Shown in pieces: positions 14,501 through 24,347 of a stretch of DNA of 64,000 bases. Origin of the DNA: Thereva unica (Eukaryota > Arthropoda > Insecta > Diptera > Therevidae). The stretch spans positions 64,105,922-64,169,921 of the forward strand of contig OX465282.1 of the NCBI GenBank assembly GCA_949987705.1, read 5' to 3'. The translations under genes and the position numbers were made by a program. Below the pieces are notes generated by a model that did no database searches, was not told the origin of the DNA, and saw only the letters and a program-made list of their open reading frames with translations. Position 1 is the stretch's first letter, and each line of letters starts with the position of its first letter.

Positions 14501-16813
14501 AGAATTAATTACTGAATAGTCGATTATTCGTTAAAAAGCAATGATTCTAAATTATCATTATCATTACACATATCTTTTTATGTGATAGTCTAAGCTCAAG
14601 TGTTAGCCTTTGTACTACCAGTTCGTCATGTGTACGACATGGTTCAATGGTTAGTAGTAAGCTTAGCTCAAAGGATAGAGAGATAGGGCAAATACCAGAA
14701 AGAAAGTCGTTAATTTACTGCTTACTACTGGAGGTAATACTTACAGTATAAAAGAATCAAGATGCTGTAACAATATTTTTAGTTTTTCATCGGTTATGGT
14801 TGTTGCATTAAGAAAATCAGGTAATTTAACTGAAAATAAATTTAATTAAAATAAATACGAAATCAGATAACACATACCTAATAATCGTGCAAGATGTACA
14901 GCTCCATAAATCATAGAAGACTCTGCTGCTGCATCTGAAGGTAATATTTGCCAAGAAATTATTTCTTGAAAATATTCTTTTGTTTTTGATGGAATTCCTA
15001 AGCTTGTTGGAGAATAAAATGGCATAGCCGAGGAAGCAACATTCGCGTGGGGAGTTGATCCTCCGGAGCTGGTACTTGCAATACTTAAAATATTGAATTG
15101 CAGAAAATGGTAAAATTATACAATTAAGTACCTTGAAAATCCTTCTTGCTTATGCGAACTAAACCCTAAATCTACAAGCACTTCGCTTTCATCATTACGA
15201 TAAGATCTTAATCTTCTACGTGACTCTTCTAAATGATTTGTATCATTTAATGTGTTACTGGTTTGGTTTTCAGATGGATCTCCACTAGCAGGAGTATCAG
15301 AAGATTCATACTTAGATTGTAGAAAGTCAAAAGACAATCTATCTGAAGCAACATAACTGAAATTGTGTAAGTTTTCTTCAGAAAGTATTGTGGCTGCTTG
15401 TTCCTTTTCTTCTTTGTATAATAAATAATCCGTTAAAGTAAAATCAAAATAAATTCTTAGACCATCAGCAACTTCTTTTAAAAGCGCGAATCTAAAATTC
15501 AATTCTGTTACAATTAAAAAATTCAGTAAAATTTAACTTACGTGTTTTCAACTTTTTCCATTCCTTTATCTTTTTTGTCAGGTCGAAGTTGTGTGCTACG
15601 TCTCCGTATTGCTTCAGTTTGAGATGAACAAAATATTAATTTGATGGCACTTTGCTTTACAAAATTTTCCAGAATTGTAACCTTAAATTAATTTGAATAT
15701 TATTTTTCCGTTTGTTTGAAAAGAAGGTAAAACATACAGCCGAAACGCGTGCGGGTAAAATATGTTGTTTATTACACTTTACAATCATTTCATAGTCATA
15801 CTCAAGATAATTTTTAAGGCGTTCACCAACTTTAAGTAAAACTCGATCCTCGTCATGCATGCTTTCAATTGAACTGCTACAGGATTCTGTATCGCAATCT
15901 AAACAAATAAAGAGATTTTCAACGGTATATTTTTATTAATTAATATTCTTACTATTGTATTTAAATAAAATTTGAATGGGTTTATGATGCAAATATGGTA
16001 CGAATGGATGTGTAGACTTAACTTCAATCTTTAGTTACAAATTCATACACAAATAATTTTAGAAATATTAAACTAAATACTGCCCTTATATCAGCCTTAA
16101 GCTGCCTGGACATGTAGGAATGTAGGACAAAAAGAAACTTAAATGTACGCAAATGATATTATTGTTAAGTAAAACTAAAAAATGAGATCAAATAACAATT
16201 GGCAAATAGATTTAAATTGGATAAAAAAATGTATACCGTCTCTTGTGTTATATTCTGATTCATTCCTTTCAAAAGTACTACACGAACTACCATCCTCAGA
16301 GGAAACTCGGTTCCTTGATTTAGGAGATGTATCCGAAGTGTTTTCTTTCCTAACCCGTTTTTTTCTTTCTCTACGATAAAGATATGCTGCCCTAAAAGTC
16401 CAAATAGTATTTATATGATAAATTCAAATTATACAGCTTTTAATATATTTTTGTTCAGGATGCAAATTAACACTCACAGTTGTAATTGAGCCTTTTGCGC
16501 TAAATCTCGTTGCAATTGTCTGTTTTCCTCTGTGTCTTTAAGAACATAATCAGAATTCACCCGCCTGTCCCATGAAGAATTCCAGCCTTGAAAATGAATT
16601 TTATACTGTAAAATTTTCCTTCCTCGCTTATCCTTAGTTTCTTCTACACCCAGTACCTAAAAAGAGAGCCGACTATCGAGTTCTAAAAATTGTTTACTAA
16701 TGCTAAATTACCTTCGAGTCATACAAAACTTTTGCTTTTGTGGGATCGGGCTCATAGCAAAGTACTCTTTCTCCTTCTGAAAATCTGTGTTTAACTCCTC
16801 TTGTAGAAACCAT
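5558..16813 (-). CDS. msl-3: MSL3 (male-specific lethal 3) chromo-barrel/MRG protein, 9 exons
   Basis: Exons on the minus strand are 16813-16712, 16656-16478, 16391-16237, 15898-15738, 15681-15542, 15491-15132, 15083-14878, 14829-14745 and 5660-5558. All have GT/AG borders and all phases agree, giving 1491 nt, or 496 residues. Residues about 8-95 are an MSL3 chromo-barrel (GERVLCYEPDPTKAKVLYDSK, then IHFQGWNSSWDRRV). The MRG domain follows: GERLKNYLEYDYEMIVKCNK, VADGLRIYFDFTL, then after a Ser/Asn-rich insert SWQILPSD, MIYGAVHLARLL, VKLPDFLNA and the last-exon helix YLESHKEWFGEHNYY. MSL3 is a chromatin reader of the MSL histone H4K16 acetyltransferase complex, used in fly dosage compensation and conserved in animals. 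Length is close to the family norm (about 500 aa). The start codon was chosen because it opens the first conserved exon. The last intron (14744-5661) is about 9.1 kb and holds most of the transposons between 5.8 and 14.7 kb. The assignment is strong; the join to the distant last exon rests on perfect phase, a GTAAGT donor, a TTTTTCAG acceptor and the MRG match. Confidence 0.9.
5870..6820 (+). mobile_element. Degenerate RTE-type LINE fragment
   Basis: Short translated islands match RTE LINE polyproteins: KEWFDNDCARVKQEKN near 5908-5960, and LEDAQNAVKKL followed by LKNQKSPGKNNIVAELLKQ near 6229-6318, the latter being the start of the reverse transcriptase domain. After the MITE at 6323-6696 a further island, NYQSNFRPGRS, fits the fingers region. 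Frames shift and stops are frequent, so this is a dead copy. It lies in the last msl-3 intron, antisense to msl-3. Confidence 0.65.
6323..6696. mobile_element. MITE with CAG target duplication (Harbinger-like)
   Basis: Inverted ends begin GGGGGTTATCCTGGAATG on the left and GGGGGTTATTCTGGAATG on the reverse-complemented right. CAG flanks both sides (6320-6322 and 6697-6699). There is no coding content. It is inserted in the RTE fragment. A CWG 3-bp duplication is known for some animal Harbinger families. Confidence 0.75.
7056..7647. mobile_element. MITE, inverted ends GGGTTKATACACGRGCAC
   Basis: The left end reads GGGTTTATACACGGGCACC and the reverse-complemented right end GGGTTGATACACGAGCACG, each followed by an ATGATCATT motif. 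The length is about 592 bp. Flanks are ATA and CAT, so a 3-bp duplication is possible but not matching today. The open frame inside (7504-7737) has no recognisable motif. Confidence 0.6.
7841..7945. repeat. Dispersed repeat, copy 1 (partner at 14591-14690)
   Basis: About 100 bp shares the pattern TAAGCTC...CCTTTGTACTAC...AGTCCGT...CATGG...CAATG...TAGTAAGCTTAG with 14591-14690. Both copies start and end with an AAGCT/AGCTT inverted motif and could fold into a long imperfect hairpin. The family is unknown to me. Confidence 0.5.
8426..8525. repeat. Dispersed repeat with CCATTGG...CCAATGG inverted pair (partner at 19541-19635)
   Basis: The sequence GATCCATTGGGCG...TTTTCTACTCGC...AGTACTT...TCACCAATGGAACG is shared with 19541-19635 and diverges afterwards. 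It looks like the end of a transposon family. The 19.5-kb copy lies just in front of the decayed Harbinger MADF gene, so it may be that family's left end. Confidence 0.45.
8860..9703 (+). mobile_element. Internally deleted mariner element
   Basis: Inverted ends are CTGTGTCCAAAAAATAAGG (left) and CTGTGTCAAAAAAATAAGG (right, reverse complement). TA precedes the left end; the right flank is CA, a decayed TA. At 844 bp it is shorter than a full mariner (about 1.3 kb), and the lost part is the 5' half of the transposase gene. It lies in the last msl-3 intron. Confidence 0.85.
9204..9653 (+). pseudogene. mariner transposase, C-terminal part only
   Basis: This 149-codon open frame ends at the TAA at 9651-9653. 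It carries the second catalytic aspartate in HDNAPSH and the third in APCDFWLF, separated by 34 residues, the D34D signature of mariner. The DNA-binding N-terminal half and the first catalytic aspartate are missing. A full transposase is about 345 aa, so this product cannot transpose. The stop codon lies 50 bp from the 3' inverted repeat, as in intact mariners. Sequence between the left end and 9204 does not read as transposase, consistent with an internal deletion. Confidence 0.85.
9704..10873. other. msl-3 intron sequence, nothing recognised
   Basis: AT-rich. Open frames at 9687-9974, 9989-10183, 10276-10473 and 10696-10992 show no family motifs. A short stretch near 10330-10420 is coding-like (VRALDIPT-type residues) and may be a transposon remnant too decayed to name. 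Confidence 0.4.
10874..11294. mobile_element. MITE with CCGTGTTTTTTTAATGAAC inverted ends
   Basis: The left end is GCCGTGTTTTTTTAATGAAC and the right end, reverse-complemented, CCCGTGTTTTTTTAATGAAC, each followed by TATATA. Flanks are TAA (left) and TAT (right), compatible with a mutated 3-bp duplication. The left arm carries a second, inner copy of the inverted motif (10881-10930), which gives a hairpin of its own. No coding capacity. Confidence 0.55.
11295..13072. other. msl-3 intron sequence with minor repeats
   Basis: No gene seen. Two small direct repeats are visible: AGTTCACGATCG at about 11297 and 11334, and GCGACACTTGA(A/T)TACCCTCAT at about 12333 and 12517. Nothing else is recognised. 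Confidence 0.4.
13073..13193. mobile_element. Near-perfect 120-bp palindromic MITE, copy 1
   Basis: Two arms of about 50 bp are almost perfectly complementary. They start TGGGCGCTTTCAGTAATGCA and meet around an AAGCGTGAAGCTTT loop. A second copy with nearly identical sequence is at 25662-25781. The element is almost nothing but its inverted repeat. Confidence 0.85.
13301..14387. mobile_element. MITE (ATA duplication) with an inner MITE
   Basis: The left end is AGGTACGTCTACACTGGTGC and the right end is its reverse complement (14368-14387), continuing with a conserved GCGCTTT. ATA flanks both sides (13298-13300 and 14388-14390). It has no coding content. The 13624-13996 segment is a different, truncated MITE. 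Confidence 0.8.
13624..13996. mobile_element. Truncated copy of the GAGCGCGTTCAAAAACC MITE
   Basis: It matches 26787 onward for most of its length, from the GAGCGCGTTCAAAAACCTTA end (preceded by CTG) to the CGTAGTTAACC motif, but lacks the last 100 bp or so. The sequence is full of GTTAACCAT/ATGGTTAAC inverted repeats. Confidence 0.7.
14591..14690. repeat. Dispersed repeat, copy 2 (partner at 7841-7945)
   Basis: See 7841-7945. The shared blocks are TAAGCTCA, CCTTTGTACTAC, CATGGT-CAATG and AGTAAGCTTAG. Confidence 0.5.
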
Positions 16814-17227
16814 CGTAAAAGATTTAATATTTTCACACCTACCGGCTTTGTTTTTCATGCGTAGACATCGCATTGATGCTGAAACTCAAAGGCTGTCATA
16901 ACAAAATTGCCATTTAGTAAGGGTTGAACACAATTGGAGCTTTCCTGGCAGCGACGCGAAAGCGTGATCAGCTGTAAGCTCGAATTCAAATTAACTGATA
17001 ATGCTATCTCCAAAATTTGAATTTCTTGCAACAATTTATAGTATCTATATGATTAATTTAAATAGATTGAATAGGTAACACGCAAAGCATGGACGATAAC
17101 AAGGCGTATTTTTCGCCAAGGTTTAGCTCTCGTGCAGTATATTTTTACCTCAAAGTACCCTGTGATTACATTTGTGTAAATATGTAGAAAGAAGTACTAG
17201 ACCCGTTTCGTTTGACGAGAAAACATA
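16814..17227. other. msl-3 5' flank
   Basis: Upstream of the msl-3 start codon. I see no clear TATA box or gene. The first transposon end follows at 17228. Confidence 0.4.
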
Positions 17228-17333
17228 GGGCTGTTTCACACGAGCCGACGGCCAACCAACAGAAATCGCATGAAAACGTCATTTGTAGAGAAGAGGGTGA
17301 GAGAGGACGATGGGGAGGGAAGATTTTCCCATT

Positions 17334-18432
17334 AGCCCTAACTATAATGATCTTAAGACATCATAAGATTCTTCGTCAAATTCTCTTAAGACTGGTTAAT
17401 TATCTGTCAAATTTTAATCTCAGCTATAATAGCCTTAAGACGTTTTGACATTTGTAAAAGGTAAACAAATCGAGTCTGGGAAAGCGTCCAATAAATTAAA
17501 AAAATGGAAATTAACAATAGTTTTAATGAAGAACTGATTGAATTAGTTCAAAACTGTTTTTTTATTGTCTCTATTTATTTTTCTTACACAACACGATCTA
17601 AGTTTTTTTTTTCACATCTTCTACCAATTTCACTAATAACGCCAAATTATTTAATAACTCCAAATTATTCATTTTGCAAAAAAACGTTTTCTGCAACTAG
17701 AAACACTAAGGCCCTCCGCACACGAGTCGACTGATTAGCAATCCCAGTTTGCAACTGGTTTTACAATAATGACGTTTGCCACCAGTTTGCAACCAAAACG
17801 AGACTCTTGTCCACACACGAGCGCAACCGATTTTTGATCAATCGGTGTTCATATGTCAAGTAGTTCAGTAATTCAATATGTCGAGTAGCTCAGATGAGGA
17901 AGACATAATCGATTTTTATCAATATCAATTATATAAAACTTCATGCTTTTCGACTTCAAACACAAATTCAATATTAAGTTTTTGCTCGCACATTTTATTT
18001 CCGAACTCTTTATAAACTTTGAATCTAACCTATGTATAAAATTTGACAGCTACAAGTGCAACCACGCAACTGAAATCGCTTTCGACCGGCAAGCCCAGTC
18101 GCCCAAGACCAGTTGCAAACTAGTTTCAAATCAGTCTTGTTTCTGTCGACCCGTGTGTGGATTCCCATTTGCGTACACAGGCAAGGTCACTAAACAGTTG
18201 CGTATGCAACTGGGATTGCTAATCAGTCGACCCGTGTGCGGAGGGCCTAAAGAAAATTACACTTTTCTTATGATTGCTTAAGATTTGTACGCTCGTTACC
18301 GTACATTAAAGACTTGACGAAAGATTGGAAAAGTTAACGAAAGATTGCTTAAGGCCATTATAGTTGGTATTATGACATTTCATAGGAGCGTAAAAAATCT
18401 TAAGGTATCTTAAGACCATTATAGTTAGGGCT
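17334..18432. mobile_element. MITE (ATT duplication) nested in 17228-19019
   Basis: The left end AGCCCTAACTATAATGATCT has an inverted counterpart at the right (AGCCCTAACTATAATGGTCT). ATT is duplicated (17331-17333 and 18433-18435). Both arms repeat CTTAAGA-type motifs. It contains the further insert 17710-18247. Confidence 0.85.
17710..18247. mobile_element. MITE (TAA duplication), third nesting level
   Basis: The left end is GGCCCTCCGCACACGAGTCG, with an inverted right end GGCCCTCCGCACACGGGTCG; the arms continue with ACTGATTAGCAATCCCAGTT. TAA is duplicated (17707-17709 and 18248-18250). Open frames inside have no known motif. Confidence 0.9.
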
Positions 18433-18505
18433 ATTCAACTTTCTCACACGATTTTCGATACGACTTTTTGACAGCTGTGTGGTTGTTGGTGTTTTTTATA
18501 CCTTT

Positions 18506-18832
18506 GACCGGTTCTACACATTCAACTTTGCATTCCACTTTTTGACGTTCAACTTTTTTTTCTCTTTCACTCCAATGCAAAGTTTGAAACAGACTAGAGT
18601 TGAAAGGAAAATGGAAAGCAGCTCAGAATGGAATGGAAATTTGCGTTCAACTTTTGTGTTTTCGTTCAACATTTTTATGAGTGTGCGTATATGTATGAAT
18701 ATGAGTGTACACGGATAGCAAAGACAGCCGAGATTTTCGATCTGCTTGTTGAATAGTTGAAAATGTGTAGACGCGAGCGACAAAATTGAACGTCAAAAAG
18801 TGGAATGCAAAGTTGAATGTGTAGAACCGGTC
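18506..18832. mobile_element. 327-bp MITE (TTT duplication), copy 1
   Basis: The ends are GACCGGTTCTACACATTCAA inverted, with long arms. TTT is duplicated (18503-18505 and 18833-18835), and the empty site is seen in the 27430-27787 copy. A sister of exactly the same length is at 24021-24347. Confidence 0.92.
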
Positions 18833-19022
18833 TTTGGGAAAAAGAAAAGACAAAACAACAGTCAAAACAACAACAATAAGCTAAAGCGTTTTGACGTAGA
18901 GTTGGTTGGAAAAATTGGCCCGTGTGAAAGCACATGCGACTTTTCGTCGAGTTTCAAAAGGGAATGGACGATAACAGCCGATTTCTGTTGGTTGGCCGTC
19001 GGCTCGTGTGAAACAGCCCATA

Positions 19023-19430
19023 ATAGATCCTGCTTAGAACCAATAGAGCGCGTTTACACGGGTGCTTAGAAAACAAAACTACAGGAAAGGCCTTCGCCGA
19101 TTTAAAACGTAGTGAAATTCGTTTTGGGTGAGTGCCCACGCTTTGGTAGTTGTCTGTACAGGTACACTACAAGCGCAAAAACCGAGTGGAATAGAGGAGG
19201 GGCAAGAGCATGTTAAAATTATGAGTTATCTAAAATCAAAGCTTGCCCCCAGAAATGAACTTTTTACACGGCGTCACTACGAAAACGAATCAGCTGATCC
19301 CCTTAAATCTTGCCTTGGGTTACTTAATGTAAACAAAGAAATTCCAGCACACAAAATTTATATTATTTGAACTATTTATCACAGTAATTCACATATTTAT
19401 TAATGGAAATATTTAATAAATGTGTTTATG
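19023..19430. other. Solitary transposon end, otherwise nothing recognised
   Basis: At about 19048 a Harbinger-like end (GAGCGCGTTTACACGGGTGC) is present, but I could not find its right partner. No gene is seen. Confidence 0.35.
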
Positions 19431-19536
19431 GGTCTGTGCCAAAATAGCAATTCAAATGTCAATTTGTATGGAAAACTCATTTCAATTGGTAAATTTGATT
19501 TTCGACGGTTTGCGTCTATGGAAATGTGTAAATTAT
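19431..19536. repeat. Fragment of the GGTCTGTGCCAAAATAGC element
   Basis: About 105 bp is almost identical to the first 105 bp of the element at 24412-25135. It stops where the CCATTGGGCG repeat begins at 19541, so it was cut off by that insertion or by a deletion. Confidence 0.65.
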
Positions 19537-19540
19537 TAGC

Positions 19541-19635
19541 TGAGATCCATTGGGCGATATTTTCTACTCGCGAGTACTTACGAATTGATCACCAATGGAA
19601 CGCGATTTTTGACATTACAAGTAGATCATAACCTC
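19541..19635. repeat. CCATTGG...CCAATGG repeat, copy 2
   Basis: Partner of 8426-8525. It lies 150 bp upstream of the decayed MADF gene and is a candidate left end of that Harbinger element. The matching right end was not found. Confidence 0.45.
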
Positions 19636-19784
19636 AAATTTTTTGTTTTTAGTTTTGTTTTTCTGTCTTGCTGGGTTTTTTAAGTTATAGCTGATAGAAA
19701 TTGGTATAGTTTATATAATATAAATTATATATATGTTTCATTAAGCTAAAACAAATTTATTTCAGAAATTAATAGACAAAAATG

Positions 19785-20290
19785 GCAAAAGAAGCCAAAA
19801 AATTATCGAAAAATTGGAGTTATTTGGAGGAGAAAGCCCTTATTACTATTTACCAAAATAGAAAAGAAGAATACTTTAAAACGAGGAATAAAAAGCATTT
19901 TTAGGAAGCTATTTTAACTGACCTGGAGGCATCCAATGTTTTGGTAATTTGTTTTCTTCCTTTTATGATATTCTTAGTAATACTTAAGATACACATAAAT
20001 TGTTTTGTTAGGTAACGTCCAGAACAAGTGGAAACAAAGTGGAGGAGCCTCTATCGCGCATATAAGAGTGCGAAGGATAAAGAACCGGTACGTCAACTAC
20101 GAGGTTTCTCTACATGGATGAAATGGATGCCATATTCCACGACAACCCTTTGATTTCGTCATCAACGGCAGTAAGCGTAGGAGTTCAAGATAAACCTGAA
20201 GCTGCGCCAAAGATAACTACAAAGAGAACAGATGATGAAACTCCTAGCACATAAAACCTAGGAAACCCCAGTGAGCCAAGAAAAAGCCAA
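19785..20290 (+). pseudogene. Decayed MADF/Myb-like accessory gene of a Harbinger element
   Basis: Conceptual translation gives MAKEAKKLSKNWSYLEEKAL followed by LITIYQNRKEEY. After a TAG stop and a probable intron come KWRSLYRAYKSAKDKEP and YYDEMDAIFHDNP-like islands in different frames. This is the trihelix/MADF-type DNA-binding protein usually encoded next to PIF/Harbinger transposases. It has at least one stop and several frame changes. The decayed transposase at 21117-21620 lies on the opposite strand, as expected for one element. Confidence 0.6.
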
Positions 20291-20477
20291 AAAAGCAAAC
20301 GGAAAAACAAAAATGTATTAGCAAATATCTAACTCCAGGATTATAAAGAAAAAAAACTCTAACTCAAAAGACAATATTATTTAGATAAAATTGAGGAAAA
20401 AAAGCGGACTCAGAAGAATATATGAAGGAAAAAAAGGCATCACGAGCTGAAAAGAATTAAGAAAAAAACAGGAACTG

Positions 20478-20951
20478 GGGCCTTATTACCGAATACGATT
20501 CGATCAAAGATATTGACGATTTGAATTTACGATTCGATTTGAATTTGACATGATTGATTACGATCGTAACCAATATGAGTGATGCCATATATTTTTCCGA
20601 AAATATTCCAATGAAAGCTCATTTCACTCCTAATTTGACAATTGTATGTTATGAAAAATTAAATGAGATCAAAGCAATGGGAAAAAAATTCTAAAAAAGC
20701 GATTTTTTGACGTCATTTTCATAAAATACCTAGGTATTTAAGAAGATGTTTACTTATATATTTTATTTTTATTTGTTTGTAATAACCAAGTTTTTTAATA
20801 CAACTACCGTCTTTTTTATTTACGAGCACCAAATCTCAATCGTAGACATTTACGATGAATTTGTTACGATTTGAAGTTAAATCGTATTCAGTGGTACCAT
20901 AATTGCGATTTACGATTAATCCGAATCGAATCGTATTCGGTAATAAGGCCC
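20478..20951. mobile_element. MITE (CTG duplication), GGGCCTTATTACCGAATACG ends
   Basis: The inverted ends GGGCCTTATTACCGAATACG match over 20 bp and more. CTG is duplicated (20475-20477 and 20952-20954). The interior has many ATTCGAT/ATCGAAT-like repeats and no coding. It is inserted in the decayed Harbinger element. Confidence 0.9.
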
Positions 20952-21116
20952 CTGAATTTATGATTCTTAATTTTTAATTTTTAAACCATGAAGGATATAT
21001 ATATATATTTTTTTAATTAAATTGTTTTATTAGTTTTTGTTATTCTGTCATGAAGACTGTTTTAGTTATTATATATTTTTATACTTTAGATGTTTTTTGT
21101 TATGTATTAAATAGAA

Positions 21117-21620
21117 TTAATTTAAAAGGTTCATCACGTCTAATTCATTAAATATATTCTCCCTTACTCCTACATGACTTAAATCCGTGGTAGTTGATTC
21201 GGAGATATATTCTTCGTATTCCTCATCAGGTAACAACCATTCCTCATCTACAAAATCCTGCATGGTAAGACACATTTGTGTAAAGCGCATGCTGCTACTA
21301 CGCAATTTGTTACCAATCCAATGTCAGGGCTTTCAAAAAATTTAAGCCTTCGGAAGCGTCCTTTTAACAGGCCAAAAGCGTTTTCCACTACAATTCGTGT
21401 TGCAGAATGAAGGTAGTTGATTTTTTTTTGTTTCTGCGTCAAATTTCCCAAATCTTTAAATGGCGTAACAAGATATTCAAGTTCTGGGTATGCCGAATCC
21501 CCTAAAATAACTCCACCAGGTATAATAATACCCCTGTCCTCTTGGATTGCTCTGGAGAAGTTCGACTTTCGTAGAGGTCCCGCCAAAAGAGTTGATGCCG
21601 GAGCGCGCAGCTGAGCTTTC
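21117..21620 (-). pseudogene. Decayed PIF/Harbinger transposase, C-terminal part
   Basis: Two overlapping minus-strand frames (21586-21248 and 21305-21117) carry GGVILGDSAYPELEYLVTPF and then SATRIVVENAFGLLKGRF, the second aspartate region and the catalytic-glutamate region of the DDE_Tnp_4 family, ending in an acidic C-terminus. The frame breaks after the ACALHKC motif near 21270. The N-terminal half with the first catalytic aspartate is missing or unrecognisable. It is a different lineage from the intact transposase at 28949-30361, because the GDSAYP motif differs from GDDAFS there. Confidence 0.85.
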
Positions 21621-23199
21621 GAATGCTATGTTGGGCTACATAAATCTAATGTCTAGTTTCTGTAATAATTTCATTAAAATAAAACAATATAAATTGTAAA
21701 TGCACTGCAATTATCAAATAATTAAAACTTGTTACATCCTACCATCAAAAGACACAATGACAACTTCAGGACGCAAAAAAAAAGTGAAAAGACGTTTTGG
21801 AAGTTCTTTCCTCAAGTTAGTTAAAGAAAATCGAACCCTGCTCTTTCGGCAGATCTCCATTACGCAAAAGTCTGTTGGTCTCATTTGACGAATCCTTTGC
21901 GCAAAAGGATAGTTTGATCGGAGCACCGACAAAAAAATCCTAACATGCAGACCTGCTCGAGCAAGAGTTTTGTGGCATAGAGGGTAGCATCCACAGGAAT
22001 TGGAATCCGCAAACCTGGAACGAATTTTTTTCACAGATGAAAATGAAGCCAAGCCAAAGCCATTGGAATGTGGTTTTAATAGTTACGCAGCACTGTATTT
22101 AGAACTCATAAATAAACTAGCTTACAGTTGTATAATAAGTTTGATATACAAATACATGTACATAATATTCCAAAATTCTTAGAGTTTTGGGTAATTATTT
22201 AAAATATCATCCCACTTCCAGGTGGTAGGGGTTGAAAGGGAGGTTGACCTAAACGCGTTTCTTTTGGAATTAGCCCTTGGTCATCCTTTAAAAAGTTATT
22301 GACGGTTGAAATTTTGTTAAAATCATCTTTTTCCTAGTATTTTTTTTAAATATGAGTAACGACTTTGACTCTGGATTGTAAGATCCAAACACTCTCCTAC
22401 CATAAACTCTACCTAATTATCGGGGTAGGGCACAACCCTTTGTTGTTGTTCCCCGAGCGGAGGACGGGCGGACTGATAAAGTAAACAATAATAAATTTAT
22501 AAAAATCTTTTAAAATCGGAACCTTTCTTTCTTCTATTCTTGAGAAACATGAAGTTAAACGAAAAATCTGATATTTTTTATCATTCTCTATTATTGTAAG
22601 CAAATACATATATTATTTAAATTAACCCAAACTAAATGCTTAAATTTTCTCTATAAGTAACAATAAAAATAAATATACAAAAACTTGATTTTTTGTTAAA
22701 AAAAACCTACTCCATTTTTCTCAAAATAAAAAAAAACGATTCGCAATTTCCCATTACATTTTCATCTTTTCCCATACATTAATTTCTTTATTCATAAATT
22801 CCAGCCACCGACCAAGAGATCTCATTTTTTTAGCAGACCGCCCCCTTCCAAAACAAAACAGAAGGAATACCCGCACAGGAATCTATTTTTAGATCTGAAA
22901 CTTTTGGCTTTTCTTCTAACAAGCGTCAAGGGCTTTGAAATGCTTTTTTAAATTCAGGCGCAAACCTGTTTTTTCAATTTCTTCTAAAAAATAACAAAAT
23001 TAAAAAATGTGTCTATTTTAGTATTATTATGCACTTATAAAGAAATATTATTATTTATATTATTAAACTAATGTTGAAAACCCATTCCTATTAATTTTAG
23101 AGGTTTACAACAGAAATTCGCAGCCCTAAAACTTAAATCAGTGTAACTATCGCCATCTAACAAACTAACCTGAAAGGTGTGTGTCCATATTTACTACTC
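21621..23199. other. No gene recognised
   Basis: AT-rich. A minus-strand frame at 22052-21732 is basic and Cys-containing but unrecognised. Part of this stretch may be the 5' half of the decayed Harbinger transposase. Confidence 0.35.
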
Positions 23200-23202
23200 T
23201 AT

Positions 23203-24017
23203 GAGGCAAGTTACACGGCATAACATTTCTTCCATCAACACTTCCAATAATTCCAATAAACCGGTTTTATAGGCAAGGGGTCGCGGGGAAGTTTGTTACT
23301 TGTGCATCCCAAAAAATTCTCGACTGCACAGAGCAACACACTAACACAATCATAATTTCATTCTCGGGGTCTACGAAAATGACTTAAAGTTTGTACACAG
23401 CTACATAGACAATAGAATTGTTACACGAAAAAATGCAAAACAGTCAGTTTATCGTGAAATTCGTATAACACGCACAAACCGGTTTGTTACAGCAGAAAGT
23501 GTTAAGGCCCAACTATAATGCACGTAAGAAACGCACGTCAATCGACGTGCGTAAATTTCGTCAAACGCAAAACCGACTAATTGGTTTGCGTATTGGGAGA
23601 GACTTCAAAGTTTAAAATTATTAAAATGCTTGAATATTATTCATTGACTATTAAAACTAGGCTATTAATATTTGCATATTATTAATAATCGTGTTTATTT
23701 TCAATTTATAATAAATTTCTCATCAAAATCGCTATCATGTATTTGAACCACAACATTTTCCATACTCTTTTTTCTTTAAAAACCACAAAACAACAACAAA
23801 AAATTAGCTTTCATCGATGTAACTACAAATCATCTCACAAAACTTACGTAGAGCGCGGTTCTTTTCCCATTTTTACGTTTAACGAAACTTAACGAAATAA
23901 AATATGACTGACGTACGTCCAATATGGCCGAATACATTAATTTCCATGAGAGCGCCGAGATGACGTGCGTTTCTTACGTGCATTATAGTTGGGCCTTTAT
24001 GCCGTGTAACAAGCCTC
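23203..24017. mobile_element. MITE (TAT duplication) with an inner MITE
   Basis: The left end is GAGGCAAGTTACACGGCATA and the inverted right end GAGGCTTGTTACACGGCATA. TAT flanks both sides (23200-23202 and 24018-24020). The TTA-flanked element 23505-23996 sits close to its right end. Confidence 0.85.
23505..23996. mobile_element. MITE (TTA duplication) nested in 23203-24017
   Basis: The ends AGGCCCAACTATAATGCACG are inverted and continue with TAAGAAACGCACGTCA on both sides. TTA is duplicated (23502-23504 and 23997-23999). No coding. Confidence 0.9.
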
Positions 24018-24020
24018 TAT

Positions 24021-24347
24021 GACCGGTTCTACACATTCAACTTTGCATTCCACTTTTTGACGTTCAACTTTTTTTTCTCTTTCACTCCAATGCAAAGTTT
24101 GAAACAGACTAGAGTTGAAAGGAATATGGAAAGCGGCTCAGAATGGAATGGAAATTTGCGTTCAACTTTTGTATTTTCGTTCAACATTTTTATGAGTGTG
24201 CGTATATGTATGAATATGAGTGTACACGGATAGCAGTGAGAGACGAGATTTTCGATCTTCTTCTTGAAAAGTTGAAAATGTGTAGACACGAGCGACAGAA
24301 TTGAACGTCAAAAAGTGGAATGCAAAGTTGAATGTGTAGAACCGGTC
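24021..24347. mobile_element. 327-bp MITE (TAT duplication), copy 2
   Basis: Nearly identical to 18506-18832. TAT flanks both sides (24018-24020 and 24348-24350). The left TAT is also the right flank of 23203-24017, so the two MITEs are immediately adjacent. Confidence 0.92.

Larger units (their letters stand above)
17228..19019. mobile_element. MITE (ATA duplication) carrying three nested inserts
   Basis: The ends are GGGCTGTTTCACACGAGCCG and its inverted copy at 19000-19019. ATA flanks both sides (17225-17227 and 19020-19022). Compared with the 358-bp copy at 27430-27787, it contains two extra blocks, 17334-18432 and 18506-18832, each of which duplicates 3 bp present once in the shorter copy. 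The shorter copy is therefore a natural empty-site reference. Confidence 0.9.

Noticed and set aside
18479..18935. Several open frames repeated at 24029-24435
   Set aside because: They lie in the inverted arms of the 327-bp MITE copies and read through DNA repeats; not genes.
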